From Mycobacterium sp. DL99 (GTDB lineage Bacteria; Actinomycetota; Actinomycetes; Mycobacteriales; Mycobacteriaceae): a DNA stretch of 64,000 nt. The stretch's first letter is position 1; every line of letters starts with the position of its first letter. The DNA lies in contig NZ_SJOM01000007.1 in assembly GCF_004762045.1 (NCBI RefSeq), positions 124,001 through 188,000 of the forward strand, given 5' to 3'. The notes under the pieces are model-generated. The model was given only the letters and a program-made list of their open reading frames with translations. It did not search any database and was not told the origin of the DNA. The position numbers were made by a program, and so were the translations under genes. This document shows, piece by piece, positions 56,714 through 64,000 of this stretch.

Positions 56714-56728
56714 GGCTAGGGTGTATCT

Positions 56729-57439
56729 GTGGAAAGCGGCACAACTGGGAGATGGGCGGGCCAGCGGGAACGCCGGCGGGCGGAATTCGTCGACGCCGCA
56801 CTGTCCGCGATCGCCGAACACGGTCCGCAGACCTCGACCGAGCAGATCGCCGCCCACGTCGGTGTCACCCGCACCAAGCTCTACCGGCACTTCGCCGGCG
56901 CCGCCGACCTGCAGCGCGCGATCGCGCAGCGCGCCGCCGAGATGCTCAACACCGAACTCGCCCCACTGTGGACACCGCACGGTTCGATGGCCCAGATCAT
57001 CGAAGCCAGCGTCGGCGCCCACGTGCGGTTCCTCGTCGAGCACCGCAACCTCTACCGCTACCTGGCCCGGTGCTCACTCGGCGAAGACGGCTCCGCGCCC
57101 GACGCCATCGCGGACATCAGGCTGACCATCGGTACCCAGCTCGGTGCGCTGTTCACGGTGTACCTCAACGCTTTTGGGGTCGACACCGATCCGCAGCCGT
57201 TGGCATTCGCCATCGTCGGGCTGGTCGAATCGACGACCGGCCGGTGGCTCGACCAGCCCGGCTCCACCGCGCAGGACCGGCTGGCGGCCGATTTGGTGCG
57301 GTGGATCTGGCTGCTGGTCGACGACACCCTGCGGGCCGGCGGCGTGTACCTGGACAGCGCCGAGCCGCTACCCACCCCCGATGTGATCGCCGCGCAGGCC
57401 GAGATCTACCGAAACCCGCAACGCGTCGGCGTCGCCTGA
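56729..57439 (+). CDS. TetR family transcriptional regulator
   Basis: A 236-residue regulator. The N-terminal HTH is RRRAEFVDAALSAIAEHGPQTSTEQIAAHVGVTRTKLYRHFAGAADLQRAI. The C-terminal domain ends in FAIVGLVESTTGRWLD, a typical TetR_C pattern. TAGGGT lies 6 nt before GTG 56729, so it is leaderless, and the double operator covers the -35 zone. It probably represses both itself and the oxygenase/aldehyde dehydrogenase operon, with a hydrophobic inducer (inference). Confidence 0.92.
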   Translation: MESGTTGRWAGQRERRRAEFVDAALSAIAEHGPQTSTEQIAAHVGVTRTKLYRHFAGAADLQRAIAQRAAEMLNTELAPLWTPHGSMAQIIEASVGAHVRFLVEHRNLYRYLARCSLGEDGSAPDAIADIRLTIGTQLGALFTVYLNAFGVDTDPQPLAFAIVGLVESTTGRWLDQPGSTAQDRLAADLVRWIWLLVDDTLRAGGVYLDSAEPLPTPDVIAAQAEIYRNPQRVGVA

Positions 57440-57450
57440 CGTTTCGCGTA

Positions 57451-57498
57451 CGTAGCGCCACGGCGGAATATCGGGCCGGACGCCGCCACTGCGCTACG
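57451..57498. terminator. Hairpin between tetR and nitronate monooxygenase genes
   Basis: CGTAGCGC (57451-57458) / GCGCTACG (57491-57498) with inner GGCGG (57462-57466) / CCGCC (57483-57487) form a long GC-rich hairpin between two convergent genes. It has no T-run and is probably a bidirectional terminator. Confidence 0.72.
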
Positions 57499-57514
57499 AA
57501 CGCGGCGTTGTGGT

Positions 57515-58492
57515 CTACGGGGCGAGATCGGCGACAGCCTGCGCGGCCGACGTGACGCGGTCCAATCGCAACGCGGTCTCGCCGGCGTACAGCGCGGCCC
57601 GGTCCGCCCAGTGCGCCGGCATGTCCGCGGTGAGCGTGATCGGGGTGAGGAACGGCAGCGCCGGGTGTTGCAGGTGCAGCTGCGCACCGTCGCCGCGGTC
57701 GGGAATCCGGGAAAGCGGCGCACTGTATTTGTTGATCGCCGCTGGCAGCCGGCGTGCGCTCCCGTCCGGGCGGCACCAGCGCCGGGTCATGGCGTTCGGG
57801 ATCACGCGGTGTCGTTCCGGCCAGGCCAGACCGAACACGGTCGTCTCGATTGTGCTGTCCGCATCGATGATTCGCTGCCGGTACACCGGATGGGCACCGG
57901 ACTCGTGGGTGAGCAGGAACCGCGTGCCCGCCAGCGCACCCGCGGCGCCGGCGCCGAGCGCCGCGCGGGTATCGGCCGCCGTGGCGATGCCACCTGCGGC
58001 GAAGACCGGTCGGGAACCGGCCAATGCCAATGCCTTTGGCAAGAAATCGGCCTGCGCCTCGGTGCCGACGAGGTGCCCGCCCGCCTCACGGCCCTGTGCG
58101 ATCAATCCGTCGGCTCCGTAGGCCAGCGCCTCGGTGGCCTGCTCTTCGGTGCCGACCAACACCATGACGAACACGCCACCGTCTGACAGGCGTTGGATCA
58201 AAGCTCGATCGATCGCGAAGGCCATCACGGCGATATCGATCCTGGCTTCCAGGCAGACGTCGATGTGGGGGCGGCGGGTGAACGGCATCAACAGATTCAC
58301 CGCAACCGCACGGCCGGGAGCCTGTTCTCGGACCGTCGAGATGGCCGACTTGAGCTGCCTGGGCGGCATGAGCCCCAAGGTGCCCAGTCCGCCGGCCGCT
58401 GACACCGCGGCTGCCAGCGGCGCACCCGCAATACTGGGCATGCCCGCCTGGAGCACCGGTACATCGAGTTTCAGCCGATCTGCGATGTCCAT
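57515..58492 (-). CDS. Nitronate monooxygenase / NAD(P)H-flavin oxidoreductase family
   Basis: A 325-residue TIM-barrel flavoprotein of the 2-nitropropane dioxygenase family. VPVLQAGMPSIAGAPLAAAVSAAGGLGTLG is the N-terminal signature, DGLIAQGREAGGHLVG supplies the FMN phosphate loop with the family's His, and PVFAAGGIATAADTRAALGAGAAGALAGTRFLLTHES closes the barrel. Enzymes oxidise nitronates or act as enoyl/quinone reductases. ATG 58492 is chosen over a TTG-like upstream extension. The expected active-site His in GGH is retained. Confidence 0.9.
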   Translation of the reverse strand: MDIADRLKLDVPVLQAGMPSIAGAPLAAAVSAAGGLGTLGLMPPRQLKSAISTVREQAPGRAVAVNLLMPFTRRPHIDVCLEARIDIAVMAFAIDRALIQRLSDGGVFVMVLVGTEEQATEALAYGADGLIAQGREAGGHLVGTEAQADFLPKALALAGSRPVFAAGGIATAADTRAALGAGAAGALAGTRFLLTHESGAHPVYRQRIIDADSTIETTVFGLAWPERHRVIPNAMTRRWCRPDGSARRLPAAINKYSAPLSRIPDRGDGAQLHLQHPALPFLTPITLTADMPAHWADRAALYAGETALRLDRVTSAAQAVADLAP

Positions 58493-58520
58493 TCCGCGAT
58501 TCTGCACCCGCGGTGCCGGG

Positions 58521-59975
58521 TTACCAGCGGCAGACGTCGGCGCCCGAACCGGAGTCGACGGCGCGGAAGGCGAGCAGGTGCCGCTGCCACCACGGCAGGG
58601 GCGCAGCGAGAACCGGATCGTTCGTCGCGTCGTTCACCACCTGCGGCGGTCCGTCGTGCAGGTAGGCGATCCGGATGCCGGTGAGGCCGGCGTCCCGCCA
58701 CAGCAGCACCGTGCGGCGCAGCTCGAGCCAGGGGATGCGGACCGGAGGATCTTCGGACATCCAGCGGGTCTGCCGGCGAAGGTATGTCATGTCGCCCGGA
58801 TGCGCGGGCAACTCCAGCCCGACCACGGTGACGGTGTCGCGCTGGTAACCCGCGAGCTCTAGGGCGGTGACGCCCGGGAGCAGGTGGTTGGCGGTGCCTT
58901 CCTCGGTGTGCAGGTTGCTGAACATCGAGAAGTTCGCGACGGTCTTGAGCCCCACATACGGGGTGACCCCGTTGGCGAGCGCCAGCAGCGGCGCGACGAG
59001 CAGCACCAGGGGGCGCAGGTGCCAGTTCGGGGCGCGGACGCCGGTCGCCTGTGCGGTGCGGTAGCCGCGCAGCAGCGCGACCATGAACGGGATCACGGCG
59101 ATGGCCCAGGTGAGTACGAGCAGGGTGTGCCACGGCAGGCCGATCGGGCTGGCCGGCGACTCGGCCGAACTCGACACCACACTCAGCAGCACATGGGCCG
59201 CGAAACCCGTGAGCGCTACCCGGCGCAGCTCAGTGGTTCGGGGCGCCAGGGTCGCGAACACCTCGGTCGGGACCAACAGCACGTACACCGCGAACACGAC
59301 CGTGGCGAAGTCATAGAACGAGGCCAGCGCCAGGATCGAGTGGAAGCCCACACCCAGCAGCACGCCCCAGAACCGCAGGCGTGGAACCGCCAGCAACCCG
59401 AGAATGGCGGCCTCGATCACGACCGCGACAACGGCGACGAACTGCCCGACAGCCGGACCCGGCACCACGTTGCCGAAGCCGTTGAGCCAGATCAGCTGGC
59501 CGAGCAGGTCGCCACCACATGAGGTAGCCGGGGTGAAGTAGGCGGTGTTCAACTTGTCGAAGACGGTGAACAGGTAGACGACGAGCAATACCAGGCCGAC
59601 CGGGCTGCGTGCGGCATCCAGCCAGCGCTCGGCAAAGCTGTCCGGCACACCCGGCCGGTTCCGGACCGCCAGCGCCCATAACGCCGCCGTCGCGAGCGCG
59701 ACCGCGACCAGCAGGCTCAACATCAGATGGTTCGACGCGGCAGGCAGGCTCAGCACGGCCACCGTGGCGCCGGCCGCCACAGCCATACCGGCGGCGGCCA
59801 CCGAGCCCGGAAAGATCAGGGCGGGCAGGCCGGCCACCAATGCCGGCGCCACCGCGAGGGGCTGGCTGTCGGAGTAGTGGAAAACCAACGCCATCGCGAA
59901 CAGCGTTGCGAACCAGCCGAGTTGCTGACGTGCGCCGGTGGGGTCGTCCGTTCGGGCGTTGCTGCGCCACCGCAT
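58521..59975 (-). CDS. HTTM / vitamin K-dependent carboxylase-like membrane protein
   Basis: A 484-residue membrane protein with about ten hydrophobic segments and a C-terminal soluble part with PVRIPWLELRRTVLLWRD. LLVVYLFTVFDKLNTAYFTPATSCGGDLLGQLIWLNGFG is characteristic of HTTM proteins, and the HYSDSQ/FHSILALASFYDFATVVF segments place His residues in the membrane. Bacterial homologs of vitamin K carboxylase have no clear function. TACAGT is located 7 nt before ATG 59975, so it is leaderless; a longer upstream frame has no support. Confidence 0.83.
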   Translation of the reverse strand: MRWRSNARTDDPTGARQQLGWFATLFAMALVFHYSDSQPLAVAPALVAGLPALIFPGSVAAAGMAVAAGATVAVLSLPAASNHLMLSLLVAVALATAALWALAVRNRPGVPDSFAERWLDAARSPVGLVLLVVYLFTVFDKLNTAYFTPATSCGGDLLGQLIWLNGFGNVVPGPAVGQFVAVVAVVIEAAILGLLAVPRLRFWGVLLGVGFHSILALASFYDFATVVFAVYVLLVPTEVFATLAPRTTELRRVALTGFAAHVLLSVVSSSAESPASPIGLPWHTLLVLTWAIAVIPFMVALLRGYRTAQATGVRAPNWHLRPLVLLVAPLLALANGVTPYVGLKTVANFSMFSNLHTEEGTANHLLPGVTALELAGYQRDTVTVVGLELPAHPGDMTYLRRQTRWMSEDPPVRIPWLELRRTVLLWRDAGLTGIRIAYLHDGPPQVVNDATNDPVLAAPLPWWQRHLLAFRAVDSGSGADVCRW

Positions 59976-60111
59976 TGAGACGACTGTACCGGGCGGCCGT
60001 CCGGGGTCGTCTTCAGCCGGCGCCGCCAGGCCGTTTGCGGCGTAATCTGGAAGGCGATGGATGGGTGCGGTGGGGCCCAAACGCCTTGCCGTGTAACGGA
60101 AAGGATATGAA

Positions 60112-60552
60112 ATGAGTACAGTCCATTCATCAATCGACCTACACCCGGACATCATGGCCCTGAGGGCGAGCTATGACCGTGTCGCAGAGTCGATGGCCGC
60201 GCAGGTCACCTTCGGCCTGACGTTGCTGACGGCGATGTACGTCGCGCTGTCACCCTGGATCGTCGGCTTCGACGCCTTCAACAGGCTGACGGTCAACGAT
60301 CTGATCGTCGGAGGGGCGATCGCGTTCCTGTCAATGTGCTTCAGCTTCGCGCTGGACCGGGCGCACGGCATGACCTGGACACTGCCGATCTTCGGTGTGT
60401 GGCTGATCATCTCGCCGTGGGTGTTTGTCAGTGGACCGACCGCAGGCATGATCTGGTCGCACGTGATCAGCGGTGCGCTCGTGATGGTGCTGGGCTTCAA
60501 CGCGATGTATTTCGGGATGCGGGTGCGCAATTCTGAAGCGCGGCATGCCTGA
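60112..60552 (+). CDS. SPW repeat membrane protein
   Basis: A 146-residue membrane protein with four hydrophobic segments and two SPW repeats: ALSPWIVGF (about residue 46) and IISPWVFVS (about residue 100), the hallmark of the SPW family. Function is unknown. AAAGGA lies 7 nt before ATG 60112, and TAATCT (60043-60048) is a plausible -10 box. It is divergent from the HTTM-like gene and followed by a small hairpin. Confidence 0.88.
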   Translation: MSTVHSSIDLHPDIMALRASYDRVAESMAAQVTFGLTLLTAMYVALSPWIVGFDAFNRLTVNDLIVGGAIAFLSMCFSFALDRAHGMTWTLPIFGVWLIISPWVFVSGPTAGMIWSHVISGALVMVLGFNAMYFGMRVRNSEARHA

Positions 60553-60585
60553 CCGGCACAGTGGCCGGTAGGCGCCGCTGAGAGG

Positions 60586-60604
60586 CCAGCCGGATCCCGG
60601 CTGG
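60586..60604 (+). terminator. Hairpin after SPW gene
   Basis: CCAGCCGG (60586-60593) - ATC - CCGGCTGG (60597-60604), a perfect 8-bp stem in the 186-bp spacer before the LuxR-type gene. The rest of the spacer shows only a possible -10 box TATCCT (60682-60687) for the downstream gene. Confidence 0.6.
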
Positions 60605-60738
60605 GAGGGAGATCTGCGCGCCGGGCCGACCCTGGTATCTGAGGATGCGTCAATTTGCGCCCCGGTCCGGGTTTCGCGCCATATCCTGGGCAAACGCAGG
60701 ACTTCCGATGACGGCGATGGCGGGTACGAACTGCTGAG

Positions 60739-63348
60739 ATGAAGCTGGCGGGGCGGGAAGAAGAACTGGCGGCAATCCGTCGTTCCCTTGGTGGGCCGGG
60801 AACCCATCACGGTGTGGTGATCGTCGGCAGTGCCGGCGTCGGCAAGACCAGGTTGGCCCGGGAGGCCCTCAGTCACGCCGCGGCGTCCGGGCACCGGACC
60901 AATTGGTTCGTCGGAACCGAATCGGCGCGGGCCATCCCGCTCGGGGCATTCACCGGATCGATCAGCCAGGGCATGTGCGACCCGTTGCCGGACGTGCGGC
61001 GCGTGATCGATTCCTTCGTCGCTCAGCAGCGCATGGGCAAGGTCGTCATCGGCATCGACGACGCCCACCTGCTCGACCCGCTGTCCGCGCATGTCGTACA
61101 CCAACTGGCGCAGACGCAGGGGGTGCGTCTCGTGGTCACCGCGCGTTCCGGCGGTCCGGAACCCGACGCGGTGACCGCCTTGTGGAAGGACAGCCTGCTC
61201 GACCGGATAGACCTCGAACCGCTGTCCGCCACCGCGGCCGCCGTGCTGGTCGAATCCGCGGTCGCCGGACCGGTCGACAGCCGCAGCACGCGCCGCTTCT
61301 GGAAACTCACCGGAGGCAACGCGCTGTACCTGCTGCAATTGGTCAAGGACCAGATCGCCGCCGGGCGGATGCACAAATCCGCCGGGGTGTGGATGTGGGA
61401 CGGAGATGTGGCGGTATCCCAGAGCATCACCGACATGGTCGGACGCCGACTGGGCGAACTCGAACCCGGTATGGCGCTGGTGCTGGACACGCTTTCGCAG
61501 TGCGAGCCGCTGAGCGTCGACGTCCTGGTTGACCTGGTCGATCAGGCCGACCTGGAGGCCGCCGAGCAGATGCATCTGGTCACGGTCGAACGCGCCGGAC
61601 GTGGTCTGGTGGCCACGCTTGCTCATCCGCTGTACGGCGAATTGCGTAGGGCCACCGCCGGTGAGATACACCTGTCGAAAATCCGTGGGGAGCTCGCGCG
61701 GCGGCTGGCGTCGGAGCCCGACGGGGATATGCGCGCGACGGTGCGCCGGGCGCTCCTGACGCTGCACTCCGACCTGCCACCTGATCCTGAGCTGTATCTG
61801 ACTGCGGCACGGTGCGCCGCAGTCCTGCTCGATCCCGATGCAGCGAACCGATTCGCCGCTGCTGCAGGCGAATGCGGTGCACCGGAGGCCGCGCCGATGC
61901 GGGCCATGACGTTGTTCTTGCTGAGCCGAGGTGACGACGCCGAGGCGGTCCTGAGTGACATCAGCACCGACGGCAGGCCGGACAGCCATCATTGGGCGAC
62001 AGTGCGGGCGGCGAACCTGGCCTGGATCCTGGGCAGGCCTCGTGGTGCCGGTGCCATATTGGAAAACCTGACTGGCACAAACGAATCCGATGAGCAGCGG
62101 ATGGAACGCCTGGCGATGCAGGCTTGTGTCGACGCCGTACTCGGGCAATGTGCGAGTGCCGAGAAGAATGCCAGGGCCGCCCTGGATTCCGGTGGGCTGC
62201 CCGACCTGCACGCGATGATGGCCTCGCTCGCGTTGATGATGGCGCTCGGCGCGCTCGGACACGTCGATGAGATCCCCGACGTCGCCGAGCAGGCTATCGC
62301 GCGTGCCATCACATCATTCGAATCCTCGCCGATACGATTCTGGTTCGGCGCGGTTCACGGCCGTGCTTGCCGACTGACCGGCCGCATCGACGAATGTCTG
62401 GCGATGGCAGCCCGGTTGGACGAGTCGGCACGTGATGTTCCCGGCCTCGCCTATGCCAACCTCGCCTACCTGCTCGGCCACGCTGAATTGGTCCGGGCCG
62501 ATCTCGCCGCTGCCGTCAAGCACCTGCACGAGGCGTATGCCGGTGCCGAAACACATGAAATAACAACAGGTTTACGGGTTGCCAGCTGCTTTTCTCTGGC
62601 CGAGGCGTACGCCAAACTCGGCCAGGCCGACGCGGCCACCGAAGCGCTGGCCCGGGCCCGGCAGCGGGTGCCGGAGGATTACGTGTTCATGGGTACCGCG
62701 ATGTCGGTGGCCACCGGGTGGACGCTGGCCGCCGGCGGCGCGTTGACCGACGCCATCGAGATGGTGCGCAAAGCGGGCCGCGACGCGGCGCGACGTGAAC
62801 AGCCGACGCATGAACTGCTGTGCCTGCAGACGGCCGCGCAGTGGGGAGACACCGCGGGCGCGGCGCGCGCACGGGAGCTGGCGGACACGCTGAAACTACC
62901 GCTGGCCGAAACGGTGGCGCGCCACATCGAGGCACTGGCGGCCGACGATGGTGCCGGATTGCTTGCTGCCGCAGAGGGTTACCGCGTGATCGGTGACCGG
63001 GCCACCGCCACCGACGCCACCGCGCAGGCCGCGGTCGCGTTCGGTCGCCATGGTCAGGGCAAGCGCAGCGCCTATGCGGCTGCCGTGGCGCAGGAGGGCG
63101 CCGACGAATGCGGCGGGCTGTGTACCCCGGCGCTGCGCAACCCGGCCGGTCAGCCGCTGACCGGCAGGCAGCGCGAGATCGTCGAACTCGTCGTTGCGGG
63201 CCTGTCCAACAAGCAGATTGCCGAGCGGCTGGTGATGTCGGTGCGCAGCGTGGAAGGTCACCTCTACCGGGCCTGCCAGCGGGTGGGCGCCAGCTCACGT
63301 GAGCAGCTCGCCGCCATCATCCGTCGTGGTCCGAAGGGGCCGGCATGA
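60739..63348 (+). CDS. Large LuxR-family regulator with N-terminal ATPase (STAND-like)
   Basis: An 869-residue regulator. The N-terminal AAA/STAND ATPase has Walker A GSAGVGKTRL (about residues 31-40) and Walker B KVVIGIDDAHLLDP. The middle (about residues 350-790) is rich in Ala and in TPR-like helical pairs. The C-terminal LuxR HTH LTGRQREIVELVVAGLSNKQIAERLVMSVRSVEGHLYRACQRVG (~808-850) binds DNA. This is the MalT/LAL architecture, in which ATP and an inducer trigger oligomerisation. Its target is unknown. The start ATG 60739 and a modest TATCCT -10 box are the only signals seen. It overlaps the ankyrin gene by 32 bp. Confidence 0.92.
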   Translation: MKLAGREEELAAIRRSLGGPGTHHGVVIVGSAGVGKTRLAREALSHAAASGHRTNWFVGTESARAIPLGAFTGSISQGMCDPLPDVRRVIDSFVAQQRMGKVVIGIDDAHLLDPLSAHVVHQLAQTQGVRLVVTARSGGPEPDAVTALWKDSLLDRIDLEPLSATAAAVLVESAVAGPVDSRSTRRFWKLTGGNALYLLQLVKDQIAAGRMHKSAGVWMWDGDVAVSQSITDMVGRRLGELEPGMALVLDTLSQCEPLSVDVLVDLVDQADLEAAEQMHLVTVERAGRGLVATLAHPLYGELRRATAGEIHLSKIRGELARRLASEPDGDMRATVRRALLTLHSDLPPDPELYLTAARCAAVLLDPDAANRFAAAAGECGAPEAAPMRAMTLFLLSRGDDAEAVLSDISTDGRPDSHHWATVRAANLAWILGRPRGAGAILENLTGTNESDEQRMERLAMQACVDAVLGQCASAEKNARAALDSGGLPDLHAMMASLALMMALGALGHVDEIPDVAEQAIARAITSFESSPIRFWFGAVHGRACRLTGRIDECLAMAARLDESARDVPGLAYANLAYLLGHAELVRADLAAAVKHLHEAYAGAETHEITTGLRVASCFSLAEAYAKLGQADAATEALARARQRVPEDYVFMGTAMSVATGWTLAAGGALTDAIEMVRKAGRDAARREQPTHELLCLQTAAQWGDTAGAARARELADTLKLPLAETVARHIEALAADDGAGLLAAAEGYRVIGDRATATDATAQAAVAFGRHGQGKRSAYAAAVAQEGADECGGLCTPALRNPAGQPLTGRQREIVELVVAGLSNKQIAERLVMSVRSVEGHLYRACQRVGASSREQLAAIIRRGPKGPA

Positions 63349-64000
63349 CGTGCCGACGCAGCACGTCCGCGGCCTCGGTCTGGTAGGCGTGCTCGGCCCA
63401 GGCCAGCGGCGTCGAGCCGAAGCGCCGGTCGGTGATCGTCGTATCGGCCCCGGCGTCGAGGAGGCGCCGGATCAGCGGGAGGTCGCCGGCCCAGGCGGCC
63501 TGGTGCAGGGCTGTCGCACCTTCGTCGTCGACGGCGTTCGGGTCGTCGGGGAACACCGGAGCGACCACATCCACTCCGGATACGTCGATTCCGTGCCGGG
63601 CGAGCAGGTCGAGCCGATCGGTGAAGGCGTGCTCGGCAGCCCAGGTGACCTGGCGCCGCCACATCTCGTCACGGGATTCCATTGCCTCGCCCAGCCGCAG
63701 CTCCCACGGGCTCGGCCCGGCGTCGATGAGTCGGTGCGCGAACAGCAGTTCCAGGTGTGAATCGTCGGCGCGAAACATCCGGTTGTACAGCGTCTGCTGG
63801 TCGACCGGGTGTGCGCCTCTGGTCAGCAGCAACGTGGCCAGTTCGGGGGCGAACGGGTGCCGGGGCTGACGCCGTGGACCTTGCTCGCCCTCGCCGAAAA
63901 CTCCGGTCAGCACCGTGAAGGGTGTCGACAGCCCGCACCACAGGTATCCGGCATTCGGGTCGGCACCGGCATCGAGCAGCAGGGTTGCGGCCACGAGCAC
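63317..64000 (-). CDS. Ankyrin repeat protein (N-terminus outside window)
   Basis: At least 227 residues, open at the window edge. Ankyrin repeats are visible: ATLLLDAGADPNAG near the start of what is present, ALHQAAWAGDLPLIRRLLDAGADTTITDRRFGSTPLAWAEHAYQTEAADVLRRH near the end, and a partial unit ELATLLLTRGAHPV between. Such proteins usually mediate protein-protein contacts. It converges with the LuxR gene and is not needed to explain it. No catalytic motif is visible in the part present. Confidence 0.85.
   Translation of the reverse strand: MLVAATLLLDAGADPNAGYLWCGLSTPFTVLTGVFGEGEQGPRRQPRHPFAPELATLLLTRGAHPVDQQTLYNRMFRADDSHLELLFAHRLIDAGPSPWELRLGEAMESRDEMWRRQVTWAAEHAFTDRLDLLARHGIDVSGVDVVAPVFPDDPNAVDDEGATALHQAAWAGDLPLIRRLLDAGADTTITDRRFGSTPLAWAEHAYQTEAADVLRRHVMPAPSDHDG

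Noticed and set aside
55390..57555. 721-residue plus-strand frame over the aldehyde dehydrogenase and oxygenase genes
   Set aside because: Antisense shadow; the 24-bp operator and the tetR gene lie within it in another frame.
60331..62262. 643-residue minus-strand frame across SPW and LuxR genes
   Set aside because: Antisense of two well-supported genes; no domain or start signals.

Overview
The window is high-GC, densely packed DNA from a mycobacterium, most likely a fast-growing Mycolicibacterium. The evidence is an mce1 locus in the order known from M. tuberculosis, an mmpS/mmpL pair, sigG next to an Rv0183-type lipase, many GTG starts, ATGA/GTGA gene overlaps, and several leaderless-looking starts with a TANNNT -10 box 6-8 nt before the start codon. 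Ortholog assignments come from remembered protein sequences and gene order, not from a search.

Layout. 1-4.1 kb: end of an SDR, an acyl-CoA dehydrogenase, then an adhE1 / Rv0163 / Rv0164-like trio. 4.1-20.4 kb: a small winged-helix gene and a repeat-rich spacer, then mce1R (GntR, divergent), fadD5, yrbE1A-yrbE1B, mce1A-F and four Mce-associated genes. This is a complete Mce1 lipid importer with its own regulator and acyl-CoA ligase. 20.4-31.8 kb is an accessory stretch compared with M. tuberculosis. It holds a YoaK-like protein, a TetR/carotenoid-oxygenase pair with an operator on the start codon, an exported Lys/Glu/Thr-rich protein, an acyltransferase, a predicted surface RNase with a barstar-type inhibitor, a degenerate cyclase-like protein, a phosphodiester-glycosidase-like protein, and a GDT1-family cation exporter behind a yybP-ykoY (Mn2+) riboswitch.

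31.9-43.4 kb: a tight AraC-VOC-UvrA-like operon, a divergent ArsR-rhodanese/MFS pair, a glucose/sorbosone-dehydrogenase-like lipoprotein with pirin, an SDR, a DUF1232 protein, an NDMA-type alcohol dehydrogenase, and a DUF559 nuclease-like gene amid three copies of a ~50-bp dyad repeat. 43.4-48.2 kb: sigG, monoacylglycerol lipase, a lipoprotein hydrolase and Rv0184/Rv0185/Rv0187 orthologs. Then come an mmpS-mmpL operon headed by a truncated methyltransferase and faced by a TetR gene (48.2-52.9 kb), a phosphotransferase, and an MpaB-like oxygenase/aldehyde dehydrogenase operon facing another TetR across a 24-bp perfect inverted repeat (53-57.4 kb). A nitronate monooxygenase, an HTTM-like membrane protein, an SPW protein, a large LuxR-type ATPase regulator and an ankyrin protein cut by the window end complete the window.

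The dominant theme is lipid and xenobiotic uptake, activation, oxidation and export under local one-component regulators. No transposase, integrase, CRISPR array, tRNA or rRNA was seen.
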